Shown piece after piece: positions 18,083-27,930 of a DNA stretch of 53,188 bases. A program made the position numbers and the translations under genes. Position 1 is the stretch's first letter. The number at the start of each line of letters is the position of its first letter. Location of the stretch: assembly GCA_030527205.1 (NCBI GenBank), contig JAUNBG010000016.1, positions 23,214 to 76,401 of the forward strand. Direction: 5' to 3'. Source of the DNA: Planctomycetia bacterium (lineage in GTDB: Bacteria > Planctomycetota > Planctomycetia > Pirellulales > Thermoguttaceae). The notes under the pieces are model-generated. The model was not told the DNA's origin. It did not search any database and saw only the letters and a list, made by a program, of their open reading frames with translations.

Positions 18083-19918
18083 TCAACATAATTTCTTCCA
18101 GAGTTTAAGCAGAACAAACGATCCAATCAACGTTAATGTCAACAGAACAACCGCAGCTCGATATTGTCCATAAAGAAGAGCGCCGCTTCCAAACAGAGCG
18201 GAATAAATCGTTACGCAACCGATAACGGAACAAAGAATTCCAACCGGAACATTCCATTTGCTATCGCAACCCTGGAGAACAACGCCCTCTTTTTGCGCTT
18301 CCTCGACAACATGCTTCCAACCAGGTCCGCCCGCTTCCGTTCGTTCGATAAATTGTCGCAACGTTTTTTTGTCCGTCGGAGGAGTCAAAAACGTTACGAG
18401 AACCCAACCAATCGTCGTTAACGTTACGCTTATCACAAGTTGAATACCGTCGGAGAAATTCAAATAATCGGGAAGCGTTACCGAACCGTCGATCATTTCA
18501 ACTGGCATAAGATAAGTCCAAAGCGGCGTATGAATCATTTTGAAATAAATGGCAATCGGCAACGCCAGGCACATCGCCGCAATTTCACTGAACGCATTGA
18601 CGCGCCACCAAAACCAACGAATCAGAAAAAGCAGACCTGTTCCTGCCCCGATCATGAGCAAAATCTGAAAAGCGTCGAGCGCATTTTTCAAAAACAACGC
18701 CATGAGACAGGCAAAAATCATCAGAAGAACCGTCCAAATGCGTCCGATTTTAACCAATTCCTTTTCCGTCGCATTTTTATTAACAAATCGATGATATAAA
18801 TCGTTGACCATATAAGAAGAACCAAGATTTAAATGGGTCGCAATCGTCGACATATAAGCCGCAAACAGCGAAGCGACAACAATACCGAAAAAACCAGGCG
18901 GCAATTTCGTCATCATGGCCGGATACGCCATATCATGACCAATCATCGAATCAGGGAGTTGCGGAAAAGCCAATTTTAACGATTCCAACGTCGGGAAACA
19001 GATCAACGAACCAAGAGCGACAATAATCCAGGGCCAGGGACGAAGCGCATAATGACAAAAATTGAAGAAAAGCGTTGCCCCAATGGCATGAGACGCATTT
19101 TTTGCCGCAAGCATTCGTTGAGCTGTATAGCTTCCTCCGCCCGGTTCCGCGCCGGGATACCAGGCGCTCCACCATTGAATTGCAAGCGGAATAACAAGCA
19201 AGGTCAGAACTGCAGAAAAGTCAGAAAAGTCGGGAAAAACCGAAAGTTTACCAACAACCTCCGGATGACTCAATAAGGGCGAAAGACCGCCGATCTCCGG
19301 AAGTCCCAAAACGATTATGGCCGCCGCTATGGAACCGAACATCGCGACAATAAAAAGAACAAAGTCGGCCCAAAGAACCGCAGAAAAACCGCCGGTCGTT
19401 GTAAAAATGACTGTAATCGTTCCGGCAAAAAGAATGGTCATATAAGGCGAAAGTCCCAACATAACGCCAAATATTTTAATGATCGCCAACGTTACCGACG
19501 CCATGATTATTGTATTGACAACCAAACCGAGATAAAAGGTTCGAAAACCTCTTAAAAAAGCCCCTGACTTTCCGCTGTATCGAACCTCATAAAACTCCAG
19601 ATCGGTCATAACGCCAAGTTTTCGCCATAATTTCGCATAAATGAAAACGGTTGTCATTCCTGTTGGAAGAAACGCCCACCAAACCCAGTTTCCTGAGACT
19701 CCGTTTTGGCGAACGATATCTGTAACAAGATTGGGCGTATCCGCAGAAAACGTTGTTGCAACCAATGAAAATCCAAGCAGCCACCAAGGCATGGCCCGAC
19801 CCGAAAGAAAGAATTCTGTCGAACTTTGACCGGCTTTTCGCATGGTTTTCCAACCAATCCAAAGCGTCAACGAGAAAAAAATAACGAGAATGACATAATC
19901 AATTGCATGAAGATTCAT
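18083..19918 (-). CDS. Sodium:solute symporter family protein
   Basis: A 611-residue membrane protein of the SSS family, with about thirteen or fourteen TM segments. The start MNLHAIDYVILVIFFSLTLW, the segment STEFFLSGRAMPWWLLGFSL and the following SADTPNLVTDIVRQNG are typical of SSS sugar and organic-solute carriers. It imports a solute with sodium; the substrate is unknown. The linked esterase gene suggests a carbohydrate or its acid derivative (inference). The start has AAAGGATC just upstream. The intergenic region on its 5' side is shared with the divergent groEL1 operon. Confidence 0.9.
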   Translation of the reverse strand: MNLHAIDYVILVIFFSLTLWIGWKTMRKAGQSSTEFFLSGRAMPWWLLGFSLVATTFSADTPNLVTDIVRQNGVSGNWVWWAFLPTGMTTVFIYAKLWRKLGVMTDLEFYEVRYSGKSGAFLRGFRTFYLGLVVNTIIMASVTLAIIKIFGVMLGLSPYMTILFAGTITVIFTTTGGFSAVLWADFVLFIVAMFGSIAAAIIVLGLPEIGGLSPLLSHPEVVGKLSVFPDFSDFSAVLTLLVIPLAIQWWSAWYPGAEPGGGSYTAQRMLAAKNASHAIGATLFFNFCHYALRPWPWIIVALGSLICFPTLESLKLAFPQLPDSMIGHDMAYPAMMTKLPPGFFGIVVASLFAAYMSTIATHLNLGSSYMVNDLYHRFVNKNATEKELVKIGRIWTVLLMIFACLMALFLKNALDAFQILLMIGAGTGLLFLIRWFWWRVNAFSEIAAMCLALPIAIYFKMIHTPLWTYLMPVEMIDGSVTLPDYLNFSDGIQLVISVTLTTIGWVLVTFLTPPTDKKTLRQFIERTEAGGPGWKHVVEEAQKEGVVLQGCDSKWNVPVGILCSVIGCVTIYSALFGSGALLYGQYRAAVVLLTLTLIGSFVLLKLWKKLC

Positions 19919-20300
19919 AAATGATCCTTTGATAGATTTAACACAAAAGAAATAACTGATCGTTAATCATAAAAATGAGGTTATCCAGCAACTTTCGGGC
20001 AGCGGCCTTTTCGCAATGGCCTTTTGTAAACATCGCATTGTTGCCATTGATTTCCCCGACAATCTTGATTGTTCTGAAGGCTTGTTTCTGTTTTCCGCGT
20101 TCAAACCTCGTTTCGAACTTTTTTTCATTATGCCCGGATCAGTTTTCGTTGTCAATGATCTTTTCCCTATTTTCCCTTGCCATTTTTGACTGCCAAAATG
20201 ACATATTTTCATCTTTTTTTTTCGCTTTTTGCTGATTTTCAAAAAAATAGATTTTTCTAACTCAATCAACAAAAACAGGATAAATAAAATTTTTATAAAT

Positions 20301-20316
20301 TGGCACGAAACTTGCT
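20301..20316 (+). promoter_or_regulatory. Sigma-54 (RpoN) promoter upstream of groEL1
   Basis: TGGCACG (20301-20307), a 4-base spacer and TTGCT (20312-20316) match the -24/-12 consensus TGGCAC-N5-TTGC at every core position, with the GG and GC doublets correctly spaced. Transcription would start about 20327. The next gene on this strand is groEL1, about 340 bases away, unless a short RNA ends at the hairpin at 20478-20506. No enhancer-binding-protein gene is in the window. Confidence 0.6.
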
Positions 20317-20477
20317 TCCTTTTCAACAAAAATGATTGTTTTGACAACTGAAACAATTGACTTTTATATCGATTTCAATCAGATTTTTCCGTTAAAGTAA
20401 AGCATATTACAATATTTACCAATAATCATAAATTCGGAAATTCTGTAAAAAAGTATTTTACGCAATCGCCGAGAGAC

Positions 20478-20506
20478 AAATCCGCCTTGTTAAAAGTCGG
20501 ATTTTT
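20478..20506 (+). terminator. Terminator-like hairpin in the groEL1 leader
   Basis: AAATCCG (20478-20484) pairs with CGGATTT (20498-20504), and inner TT/AA bases can extend the stem; TT follows. If active it would end a transcript of about 180 bases from the sigma-54 promoter, or act as an attenuator for groEL1. Confidence 0.45.
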
Positions 20507-20545
20507 CAAGGCAGAGCCCAATGACCCAATCGGGGCTAAATTCAA

Positions 20546-20601
20546 TCGAAGAACAAATCAGAACCGAAAAACTGACGGGTTAACTCAATTTCGTTCTTCG
20601 A
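20546..20601 (+). promoter_or_regulatory. Inverted repeat upstream of groEL1
   Basis: TCGAAGAAC (20546-20554) and GTTCTTCGA (20593-20601) are perfect 9-base inverted arms, 38 bases apart, ending 64 bases before the groEL1 start. It could be a repressor site or an mRNA stem. It is not CIRCE (TTAGCACTC-N9-GAGTGCTAA). Confidence 0.35.
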
Positions 20602-20664
20602 ATGCTATGAAATATAACCTGAAAACCCGATTATCAGACTTAAATTTATAAGGAGAAATCCAAA

Positions 20665-22323
20665 GTGGCAAAAAAATTGTCGTTTGATGACGCTGCCCGA
20701 ACTCCCATTGCTGCCGGAGTCAGCAAATTGGCCAAAGCGGTTAAAAGTACGCTAGGTCCTCGCGGACGAAACGCCGTTCTTGACAAGGGTTGGGGAGCTC
20801 CCAAAGTTACCAAAGACGGCGTTACCGTCGCGGAAGATATTACATTGGAAGACCCGGAAGAAAATCTCGGGGCTCAACTGGTCAAAGAAGCCGCCTCGAA
20901 AACGAATCAATCCGCAGGCGACGGAACAACAACAGCAACCGTCCTGGCTGAAGCGATTTATTTGGAAGGCTTGAAAATGGTCGCGGCCGGAGCCGATCCA
21001 ATGGCTCTTTCTCGCGGAATTCAAAAAGGGGCTGCCGCCATTAATGAAGCAATCGTTAAAACAGCGATTCCTGTCAATGAAAAAAGCAAGAAAGAAATTG
21101 CTCAAATAGCAACAATCGCAGGAAATAATGACTCCTCAATAGGGCAAATTCTTGCGGAAGCGTTCCTCAAAGTCGGAAAAAATGGCGTTATAACGGTTGA
21201 TGAAGGCAAACATTTTGAAACTTATGTTGACGTCGTTGAAGGTATGCAATTTGACCGCGGTTTTCTGTCCCCCCATTTTGTTACGGATCAGGACGAACAA
21301 ACCGTTGAATTTGAAGATCCATTGATTCTCGTTTACGAGGACAAAATTTCGACCGCGAAATCACTTGTTCCCCTTTTGGAAGCAATCAGCAAACAAAGCA
21401 AACCGCTTTTGATCATTGCAGAAGATATCGAAGGCGAAGCGTTGGCAACTTTGGTTGTTAATAAATTGCGAGGCGTTTTGAAAGTTGCCGCTGTCAAAGC
21501 GCCTGGTTATGGCGATCGACGCAAAGCAATGCTTGGCGATATTGCTGTTTTGACCGGGGCAAACGCCATCTTCAAAGACCTTGGAATTCAACTTGACGCC
21601 GTTAAACTTTCCGATTTGGGAAAAGCCAGCAAGGTCATTATTTCCAGCGATTCAACAACGATTGTTAATGGCGCAGGCTCGAAACAGGAAATCGAAAATC
21701 GAGTCAATCAAATTCGCCAGGAAATCGAAACAACAACAAGCAGTTACGATAAAGAAAAACTTCAGGAAAGATTGGCTAAATTGGCAGGCGGCGTTGCTCA
21801 AATTAAAGTCGGAGCCGCGACAGAAACTGAGCTCAAAGAGCGCAAATTTCTCTTTGAAGACGCGCAAGCGGCAACCAAAGCAGCTCTCGAAGAAGGAATC
21901 GTTCCCGGCGGCGGAATCGCTCTTTTGAAAAGTCAACCCATTTTGGACTCTGTTAATGCGACAGGCGACGAAGCTTATGGCGTTGAAATCGTTAAACGCG
22001 CTCTTGATGCTCCCTTGCGAGCCATTGCGGAAAACGCTGGCGTCGACGGCGCTGTCGTTATTAATCGAGTTCGCCAAATGAACGGTCAAAATGACGGTTA
22101 TGATGCGGATAAAGATTCCTATTGCGATCTTGTTGAAGCGGGGATTATTGATCCTGTCAAAGTCGTTCGAACCGCTTTGCAAAATGCGGCAAGCGTCGCT
22201 GCTTTGCTTCTGACAACTTCCTGTATCTTGACCGAAATTCCCAAAGATGAACCTGCTGGCCCCGATCCGAATATGGCAGGCGGAATGGGAGGCATGGGCG
22301 GAATGCCAGGCATGGGATTCTAG
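20665..22323 (+). CDS. groEL: Chaperonin GroEL, copy 1 (GGM-tailed)
   Basis: A 552-residue chaperonin subunit that folds proteins in an ATP-driven double ring with GroES. The ATP-binding [11 protein letters not shown] segment, the apical domain and the catalytic Asp of the [10 protein letters not shown] segment are intact. The C-terminus is the flexible Gly-Met tail ([14 protein letters not shown]). It starts with GTG after AAGGAGAAATCCAAA. Compared with the second copy it is more diverged around the conserved EDALHATRA segment. It is first in a run groEL-groES-groEL. The distinct equatorial residues and tail suggest the two copies may serve different clients or conditions. Confidence 0.96.
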   Translation: MAKKLSFDDAARTPIAAGVSKLAKAVKSTLGPRGRNAVLDKGWGAPKVTKDGVTVAEDITLEDPEENLGAQLVKEAASKTNQSAGDGTTTATVLAEAIYLEGLKMVAAGADPMALSRGIQKGAAAINEAIVKTAIPVNEKSKKEIAQIATIAGNNDSSIGQILAEAFLKVGKNGVITVDEGKHFETYVDVVEGMQFDRGFLSPHFVTDQDEQTVEFEDPLILVYEDKISTAKSLVPLLEAISKQSKPLLIIAEDIEGEALATLVVNKLRGVLKVAAVKAPGYGDRRKAMLGDIAVLTGANAIFKDLGIQLDAVKLSDLGKASKVIISSDSTTIVNGAGSKQEIENRVNQIRQEIETTTSSYDKEKLQERLAKLAGGVAQIKVGAATETELKERKFLFEDAQAATKAALEEGIVPGGGIALLKSQPILDSVNATGDEAYGVEIVKRALDAPLRAIAENAGVDGAVVINRVRQMNGQNDGYDADKDSYCDLVEAGIIDPVKVVRTALQNAASVAALLLTTSCILTEIPKDEPAGPDPNMAGGMGGMGGMPGMGF

Positions 22324-22575
22324 TCTTCTTTGAGGAAAAAAGCAAGAACCGTTTTAAGTGAGTTGATCAAAAAGTTGAAATCTTGAATGATCCGAATTCA
22401 CGCAAAACCCCTTAACCTTATCTTCGGAAAACGTATCGAATGTTTCTGAACCAGTAATTTCAATGCTTATTGATTATTGGGGATTGAATCAATATTATTG
22501 AATTCAATGCGTTTTCTTTCCAACCGAATCATTAAATAAAAAAATTGATTTAAATATTACGAAAGGACATTAAAT

Positions 22576-22887
22576 ATGAACGCTTGCAAAAATTTGAATC
22601 TTCGACCTCTTGATGATCGTCTTGTTGTCGAACCGTTGGCTGCGGAAGAAAAGACCGCTGGCGGAATTGTTCTTCCCGACAGCGCCAAAGAAAAACCGCA
22701 ACGAGGGATTGTTATTGCCGTCGGAAATGGCCGACTTTTGGATAACGGCGATCGCGCGAAAATGAATGTCGAAGTCGATGACGAAGTTATTTATGGAAAA
22801 TATTCCGGATCCGACGTCGAAATCGATGGGAACGAATACAAAATTCTCCGCGAAAGCGACATTTTGGCAAAAGTTGTCAAATCCTGA
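22576..22887 (+). CDS. groES: Co-chaperonin GroES
   Basis: A 103-residue lid of the chaperonin. The core [20 protein letters not shown] leads into the mobile loop [16 protein letters not shown] that docks on GroEL, and the end is the typical [12 protein letters not shown]. It starts with ATG after GAAAGGACATTAAAT. It sits between two groEL genes, with a 252-base gap before it and a 191-base gap after it. A shared lid for both GroEL rings is likely because no other groES is in the window. The gap before it contains the palindrome ATTGAATTCAAT near 22498 and no other gene. Confidence 0.96.
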   Translation: MNACKNLNLRPLDDRLVVEPLAAEEKTAGGIVLPDSAKEKPQRGIVIAVGNGRLLDNGDRAKMNVEVDDEVIYGKYSGSDVEIDGNEYKILRESDILAKVVKS

Positions 22888-22969
22888 TCCTAAACAATAA
22901 TGAAGTCTGGATAACGGCCTCAAACAAGATATTCCAATCTCTCAGAAACGTTTTGAGAATTGATCCAAT

Positions 22970-23002
22970 GAAACAATTCAAAACAGTTTGTTTTATTGTT
23001 TC
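22970..23002 (+). promoter_or_regulatory. Long hairpin between groES and groEL2
   Basis: GAAACAAT (22970-22977), two unpaired bases and AAAACA pair with TGTTTT and ATTGTTTC (ending 23002) around a 3-base loop, giving a 14-bp stem. It lacks a downstream T-run, so a processing or mRNA-stability site, or partial termination setting the groES to groEL2 ratio, is as likely as a true terminator. Confidence 0.5.
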
Positions 23003-23063
23003 CTGTTTAAGGTCAGTTATCCAAAAGAAACCAACCCAACGGACATAATCAATATAAATATAG

Positions 23064-24692
<1,629 letters not shown>

Positions 24693-24714
24693 TTGATCCT
24701 GTTCTTTCCTAACG

Positions 24715-24771
24715 CTTGTCCAATGTTGCCTTTCTCAAAACTTCGGGAAAATCGATATTGGACAAGTTTTT
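24715..24771 (+). terminator. Intrinsic terminator after groEL2
   Basis: CTTGTCCAAT (24715-24724) and ATTGGACAAG (24757-24766) form a perfect 10-bp stem with a 32-base loop and are followed directly by TTTTT. It closes the chaperonin transcript before dnaJ. Confidence 0.75.
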
Positions 24772-24888
24772 GTACAGGTTTTGTTTTTTCACAAAAATTG
24801 ATTTGATAGAACAAAGAAAAGACAAATTATCACAAAATAAATGATTAATGATTTTTTTCAAAAGCTTCTATTGGAAACAAATTCTTTC

Positions 24889-24918
24889 GTTGCCTTTGAT
24901 TTAGTTGCCTTTGATTTA
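24889..24918 (+). repeat. Tandem 15-bp repeat just upstream of dnaJ
   Basis: GTTGCCTTTGATTTA occurs twice in direct succession (24889-24903 and 24904-24918), ending 22 bases before the dnaJ ATG. It may be replication slippage or a tandem protein-binding site. TTGCCTTT also occurs once in the preceding terminator loop. Confidence 0.7.
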
Positions 24919-24940
24919 AAGGACTTTTTCTGTTAAAAAA

Positions 24941-26098
24941 ATGATTAAAACAGACTATTACGAAATTCTCGAAATCGAACGAACCGCAACGCCGGACGTT
25001 ATCGCGTCAGCCTATCGCAAGGCGGCGTTAAAATATCATCCGGATCGAAATCCGGGCGATGAAGAGGCCGTTGAGAAATTCAAACAATGCGCCGAAGCGT
25101 TTGAAGTTCTGAGTAACAAAGAGAAACGAGAAATATATGACCGATATGGTCATGAAGGACTCGAACGAAACGGAGCGGGAAGCGGTTTTCAAAATGTCAA
25201 CGATATTTTTGGAACCTTTGGCGATATATTTGGCGAGTCGTTTTTTGGCTCCTTTTTTGGCGGGGGGCGATCCAGAACGCGTCAAGGGGCCGACATTCGT
25301 TGCAGTATAACTCTTGATCTGCATGAAGCGGCCAAAGGAGTAACGCGTGACGTTCGTTTTCGTCGCCGAGATGTTTGCGAAACTTGTCAAGGATCAGGCG
25401 CCCGCCCAGGAACGCAACCGGAAACTTGTCGCTATTGCGGCGGTCGGGGTCGAATACAACAATCAACAGGGATTTTTTCGATTCAAACAACTTGTCCCAA
25501 ATGCCAGGGAGCGGGCAAAATAATTGCGACGCCCTGCCCTGATTGTCACGGAGCGGGACTCGTCGGAAAAGAGGTTGTTCGAGAAATACGAATTCCAGCG
25601 GGAGTCGACAGCGGAACGCGTCTTCGTTTGCAAGGCGAAGGAGAGCGCAGTCCCAATGGCGGCCCGCCAGGCGATTGTTATGTTTTTATTCAAATCAAAC
25701 CTCATCCGTTCTTTCATCGGGACGGTCAAGATTTGGTTTGTCAAGTTCCAATCGGTTATGCTCAAGCAGCCTTGGGAGCGGAAATCGATGTTCCAACGCT
25801 TGACGGAACGGAAAAACTCAAAATTCCTGCCGGAACGCAAAACGGAGACGTTGTTCGAATGAAAGGACACGGAATGCCGACGCCGCGACGAAATATGGCA
25901 GGCGATTTATTAATTCAAGTTTTTATCGAAGTTCCAACCAAAATATCCCCGGAACACGAAACTCTTTTGCGTAAACTTGCTGAAGTTGAAGGAGTTCATT
26001 TGTTCCCGGAAAGAAAGTCGTTTTGCAGTAAACTAAAAAACTTTGTCAGCGAGTTTTTCGGTTCCTCGCAAGAAAAAGATAAAAAACCGAATGAATAA
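24941..26098 (+). CDS. dnaJ: Chaperone protein DnaJ
   Basis: A 385-residue Hsp40 of class I. The J-domain has His33-Pro34-Asp35, followed by a Gly/Phe-rich linker (residues about 83-112). Four CxxC zinc motifs lie at Cys146/149, 163/166, 185/188 and 199/202, and two client-binding beta domains follow. It stimulates the ATPase of DnaK, which is not in this window. The tail beyond residue about 355 is basic and specific. It follows the chaperonin operon after a terminator and a tandem repeat, and has its own transcription start or read-through. ATG is preceded only by a weak ribosome-binding site (AAAGGAC, 18 bases away). Confidence 0.95.
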   Translation: MIKTDYYEILEIERTATPDVIASAYRKAALKYHPDRNPGDEEAVEKFKQCAEAFEVLSNKEKREIYDRYGHEGLERNGAGSGFQNVNDIFGTFGDIFGESFFGSFFGGGRSRTRQGADIRCSITLDLHEAAKGVTRDVRFRRRDVCETCQGSGARPGTQPETCRYCGGRGRIQQSTGIFSIQTTCPKCQGAGKIIATPCPDCHGAGLVGKEVVREIRIPAGVDSGTRLRLQGEGERSPNGGPPGDCYVFIQIKPHPFFHRDGQDLVCQVPIGYAQAALGAEIDVPTLDGTEKLKIPAGTQNGDVVRMKGHGMPTPRRNMAGDLLIQVFIEVPTKISPEHETLLRKLAEVEGVHLFPERKSFCSKLKNFVSEFFGSSQEKDKKPNE

Positions 26099-26132
26099 TT
26101 TTGCTTGTTTTACCAAAGCCGAACGGGGCAGC

Positions 26133-26178
26133 AGGTTTCGCCCTCAGTAACCGGTTGTCCGTCGTTGCGGTTTGCGGT
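26133..26178 (+). repeat. Short dispersed repeat family B, plus-strand copy
   Basis: GGTTTCGCCCTCAGTAACC followed by TTGTCCGTCGTTGCGG. Related, imperfect copies lie at about 2059, 35763 and 49451 on this strand, and about 3592, 4713, 39786 and 51187 on the other. The shared ends are TTTCG on one side and CGTTG-TCGGG on the other. Confidence 0.5.
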
Positions 26179-26204
26179 CTTGAACTTTTAATTGAGTTTT
26201 ACAT

Positions 26205-26317
26205 AAAAAGGAAGTTCTAACCCCCCAAGGAACGCGGACCTCTTGTCCGCAAGAATTGTTTTTTACGAAATGAGCCGAATTGAATTTGTTGAAAAATCAG
26301 TTTTTTAGAACTTTCTG
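26205..26317 (+). repeat. Dispersed repeat family A, copy 2
   Basis: Begins AAAAAGGAAGTTCTAACCCC and includes GGAACGCGGAC with the short hairpin GCGGAC-ctctt-GTCCGC, then TTGTTGAAAAATC and TTTTTTAGAA. It is the most diverged copy in its middle part. It lies 3' of dnaJ in the same orientation as that gene. Confidence 0.75.
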
Positions 26318-26597
26318 AAAAGATATCCCTGAAAAGATATCAAGGAGTCAAATGGGCGATATCCCTTAATATCGATTTTTATTCGGCTTCCGGTTTGAAT
26401 ATTCCGTTCATTGACGCAGGACTCGCAAATTGAACGTTCAAGACTTTTCAACAAGCTTGAGTATAAAATACTTCGTTTAAACTTTTCCTTATTTTCAGTC
26501 TATTCTTATGCTGATTGAAGGTTTTGCCCCACAAAATCTTCGTCCAGAAAGAGTCTTGGAAAAATCAATTCCGATTGAATGATCATAAGGGAAAATA

Positions 26598-27413
26598 ATG
26601 TCAAATTCAACAGCCAAGTCGAAAAATAGTCGATCCTCAAAAAAATTGAGTTCTCAAAAGATTCCAACTTTTGAGGAATCGTTCCCAAAGGAGGAAAGTC
26701 AAAATATGAAAAACGAATCAAATACGAAACATCATTCTCATCAAGATTCGATTGATGCAACAAGCGAGGAACTTGCCAACAATATTCAAAACGAAAATGA
26801 AAATCTCATTAAGGATAAGGATATTAAAAAAGGAACGAAAGACCTCAAAAACGACGCGGATCAACTTGCTGGCCAAGCCCAAAAACGAATGATTCGAATC
26901 AGTGAAAAAGAATTAAACCAACTTAAGGATGAGCTTGCTGAAGCCAAAGACCTTGGGTTGCGTTCTTTGGCAGAACTCGAAAATTTTCGTAGTCGATCAA
27001 ATCGGGTTCTTCAGGAAGAACGCAAATATGCCTCAATGAACTTGGCTCGCGCCATTCTGCCTGTTTGGGATAATATGGGACGCGCTCTTAAGGCCGCAGA
27101 AAACGACCTTAAACCGGAAACAATCATCGATGGCCTGAAAATGATGTATTCCGATTTTCTTAATATTTTGCAAAAGCATAATATCGAGAAAATTGAAGCT
27201 CTTCATGAACCTTTCGATCCGAATTATCATGAATCAATCGCAATGATGCCCGATGCGGAACATCCCGCCAATACAGTCATCGCAGAAACTCAAGTCGGAT
27301 TCAAACTTCATGATCGCGTTGTTCGTCCGTCGCAAGTTGTTTTGGCCGCTCCGGTTCCTGTTCCCAATACGGTTGACCAAAAACCGTCTGCCGATTTGGT
27401 TTCAGAAGAATAA
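26598..27413 (+). CDS. grpE: Nucleotide exchange factor GrpE
   Basis: GrpE releases ADP from DnaK. The 271-residue product is longer than the usual about 190 because of an N-terminal extension of about 110 residues rich in Ser, Lys, Asn and Glu. The family core is a long helix (ELNQLKDELAEAKDLGLRSL, AELENFRSRSNRVLQEE), then AILPVWDNMGRAL and the beta-domain (PFDPNYHESIAMMP, VGFKLHDRVVRPSQVV). The ATG at 26598 has AAGGGA 6 bases upstream. An alternative ATG at 26706 follows a perfect AAAGGAGG with about 10-base spacing, so the first 36 residues are uncertain. It is followed closely by yacG. Confidence 0.92.
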   Translation: MSNSTAKSKNSRSSKKLSSQKIPTFEESFPKEESQNMKNESNTKHHSHQDSIDATSEELANNIQNENENLIKDKDIKKGTKDLKNDADQLAGQAQKRMIRISEKELNQLKDELAEAKDLGLRSLAELENFRSRSNRVLQEERKYASMNLARAILPVWDNMGRALKAAENDLKPETIIDGLKMMYSDFLNILQKHNIEKIEALHEPFDPNYHESIAMMPDAEHPANTVIAETQVGFKLHDRVVRPSQVVLAAPVPVPNTVDQKPSADLVSEE

Positions 27414-27448
27414 CTTTTTAAAAAAAGAATAACGAAGGCTTTTCGAAA

Positions 27449-27655
27449 ATGAAATGTCCGATTTGTCAAAAAAACGTTGAAGCAAATGACAATGATAATC
27501 CGGCATTGCCGTTTTGTTCATTGCGTTGCAAAACAATTGATGCGAAACGTTGGTTAAATGAAGAATACAGCGTTTCCAGCATTAATGAAGACGCCTTGGA
27601 AAGAGAGGTTGCCTTTTTGAAAGATCTGCCTGTCCCCAACTCTGAAGATAATTGA
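27449..27655 (+). CDS. yacG: DNA gyrase inhibitor YacG family zinc protein
   Basis: A 68-residue zinc protein. Cys3 and Cys6 (CPIC) with Cys23 and Cys27 (CSLRC) form the single zinc site, and the following KTIDAKRWLNEEY is diagnostic of YacG. In E. coli YacG binds GyrB and inhibits gyrase. It starts 35 bases after grpE in the same direction, so co-transcription with grpE is likely. Linking a gyrase inhibitor to heat-shock genes hints at shared stress expression (inference). A good promoter for the next gene overlaps its stop codon. Confidence 0.9.
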   Translation: MKCPICQKNVEANDNDNPALPFCSLRCKTIDAKRWLNEEYSVSSINEDALEREVAFLKDLPVPNSEDN

Positions 27656-27680
27656 CGATTCGTTCGGTTTCCTGTATTAT
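27652..27680 (+). promoter_or_regulatory. Sigma-70-type promoter overlapping the yacG stop
   Basis: TTGACG (27652-27657), 17-base spacer, TATTAT (27675-27680); a TATAAT also begins at 27678. It would give the membrane-protein gene a leader of about 240 bases. A 37-codon frame starts right at the predicted start point (27687-27800), but nothing else supports it. Confidence 0.5.
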
Positions 27681-27930
27681 AATTTAATGGAAAAACTGTT
27701 GGGATTGAGTCTGGGAGTTTGCAAATGCCTCTTGTTCAACAAATATCTTAAACAACCAAACAGACAAATTTGGAATGGACGACCAGATTCTGCCCCTTAA
27801 GTCAATTGTTCGTTTTGTCGGTTTGTGACCCCAACGGTCTTGAAATTTCAATTAAATTGAATACAGCATTCATTATTCATAGTTAAAAAACAAGAACGTT
27901 TTTCAATCGAAAAGACAGGAAAAAGCAATC

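Larger units (their letters stand above)
19919..20664. other. Long divergent control region between symporter and groEL1
   Basis: A 746-base region between divergent genes. It contains a sigma-54 promoter (20301-20316), a possible 22-codon frame at 20332-20400, a small hairpin (GTAAAA 20445-20450 with TTTTAC 20456-20461), a terminator-like hairpin (20478-20506), a 9-bp inverted repeat (20546-20601) and the groEL1 ribosome-binding site. A 129-codon minus-strand frame at 19967-20356 has no protein-like features and was not accepted. No CIRCE element was found. Confidence 0.5.
26099..26597. other. dnaJ-grpE intergenic region with both repeat families
   Basis: No gene. It holds repeat B (about 26133-26178), repeat A copy 2 (26205-26317) and a perfect TTGAACGTTCAA palindrome at 26430-26441. 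The last 150 bases contain the grpE ribosome-binding site and probably its promoter, which I could not define. Confidence 0.5.

Noticed and set aside
19967..20356. 129-codon minus-strand frame upstream of groEL1
   Set aside because: Low-complexity Lys/Ser-rich product that runs across the sigma-54 promoter.
20507..20664. CIRCE/HrcA operator before groEL1
   Set aside because: No TTAGCACTC-N9-GAGTGCTAA match; the inverted repeat there has different arms and a 38-base spacer.
21652..22182. A 176-codon frame antisense to groEL1
   Set aside because: It mirrors the strongly conserved groEL codon pattern; no ribosome-binding site or domain.
27687..27800. 37-codon frame at the predicted start point before the membrane-protein gene
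   Set aside because: Would be leaderless; no other support. Kept only as a remark.
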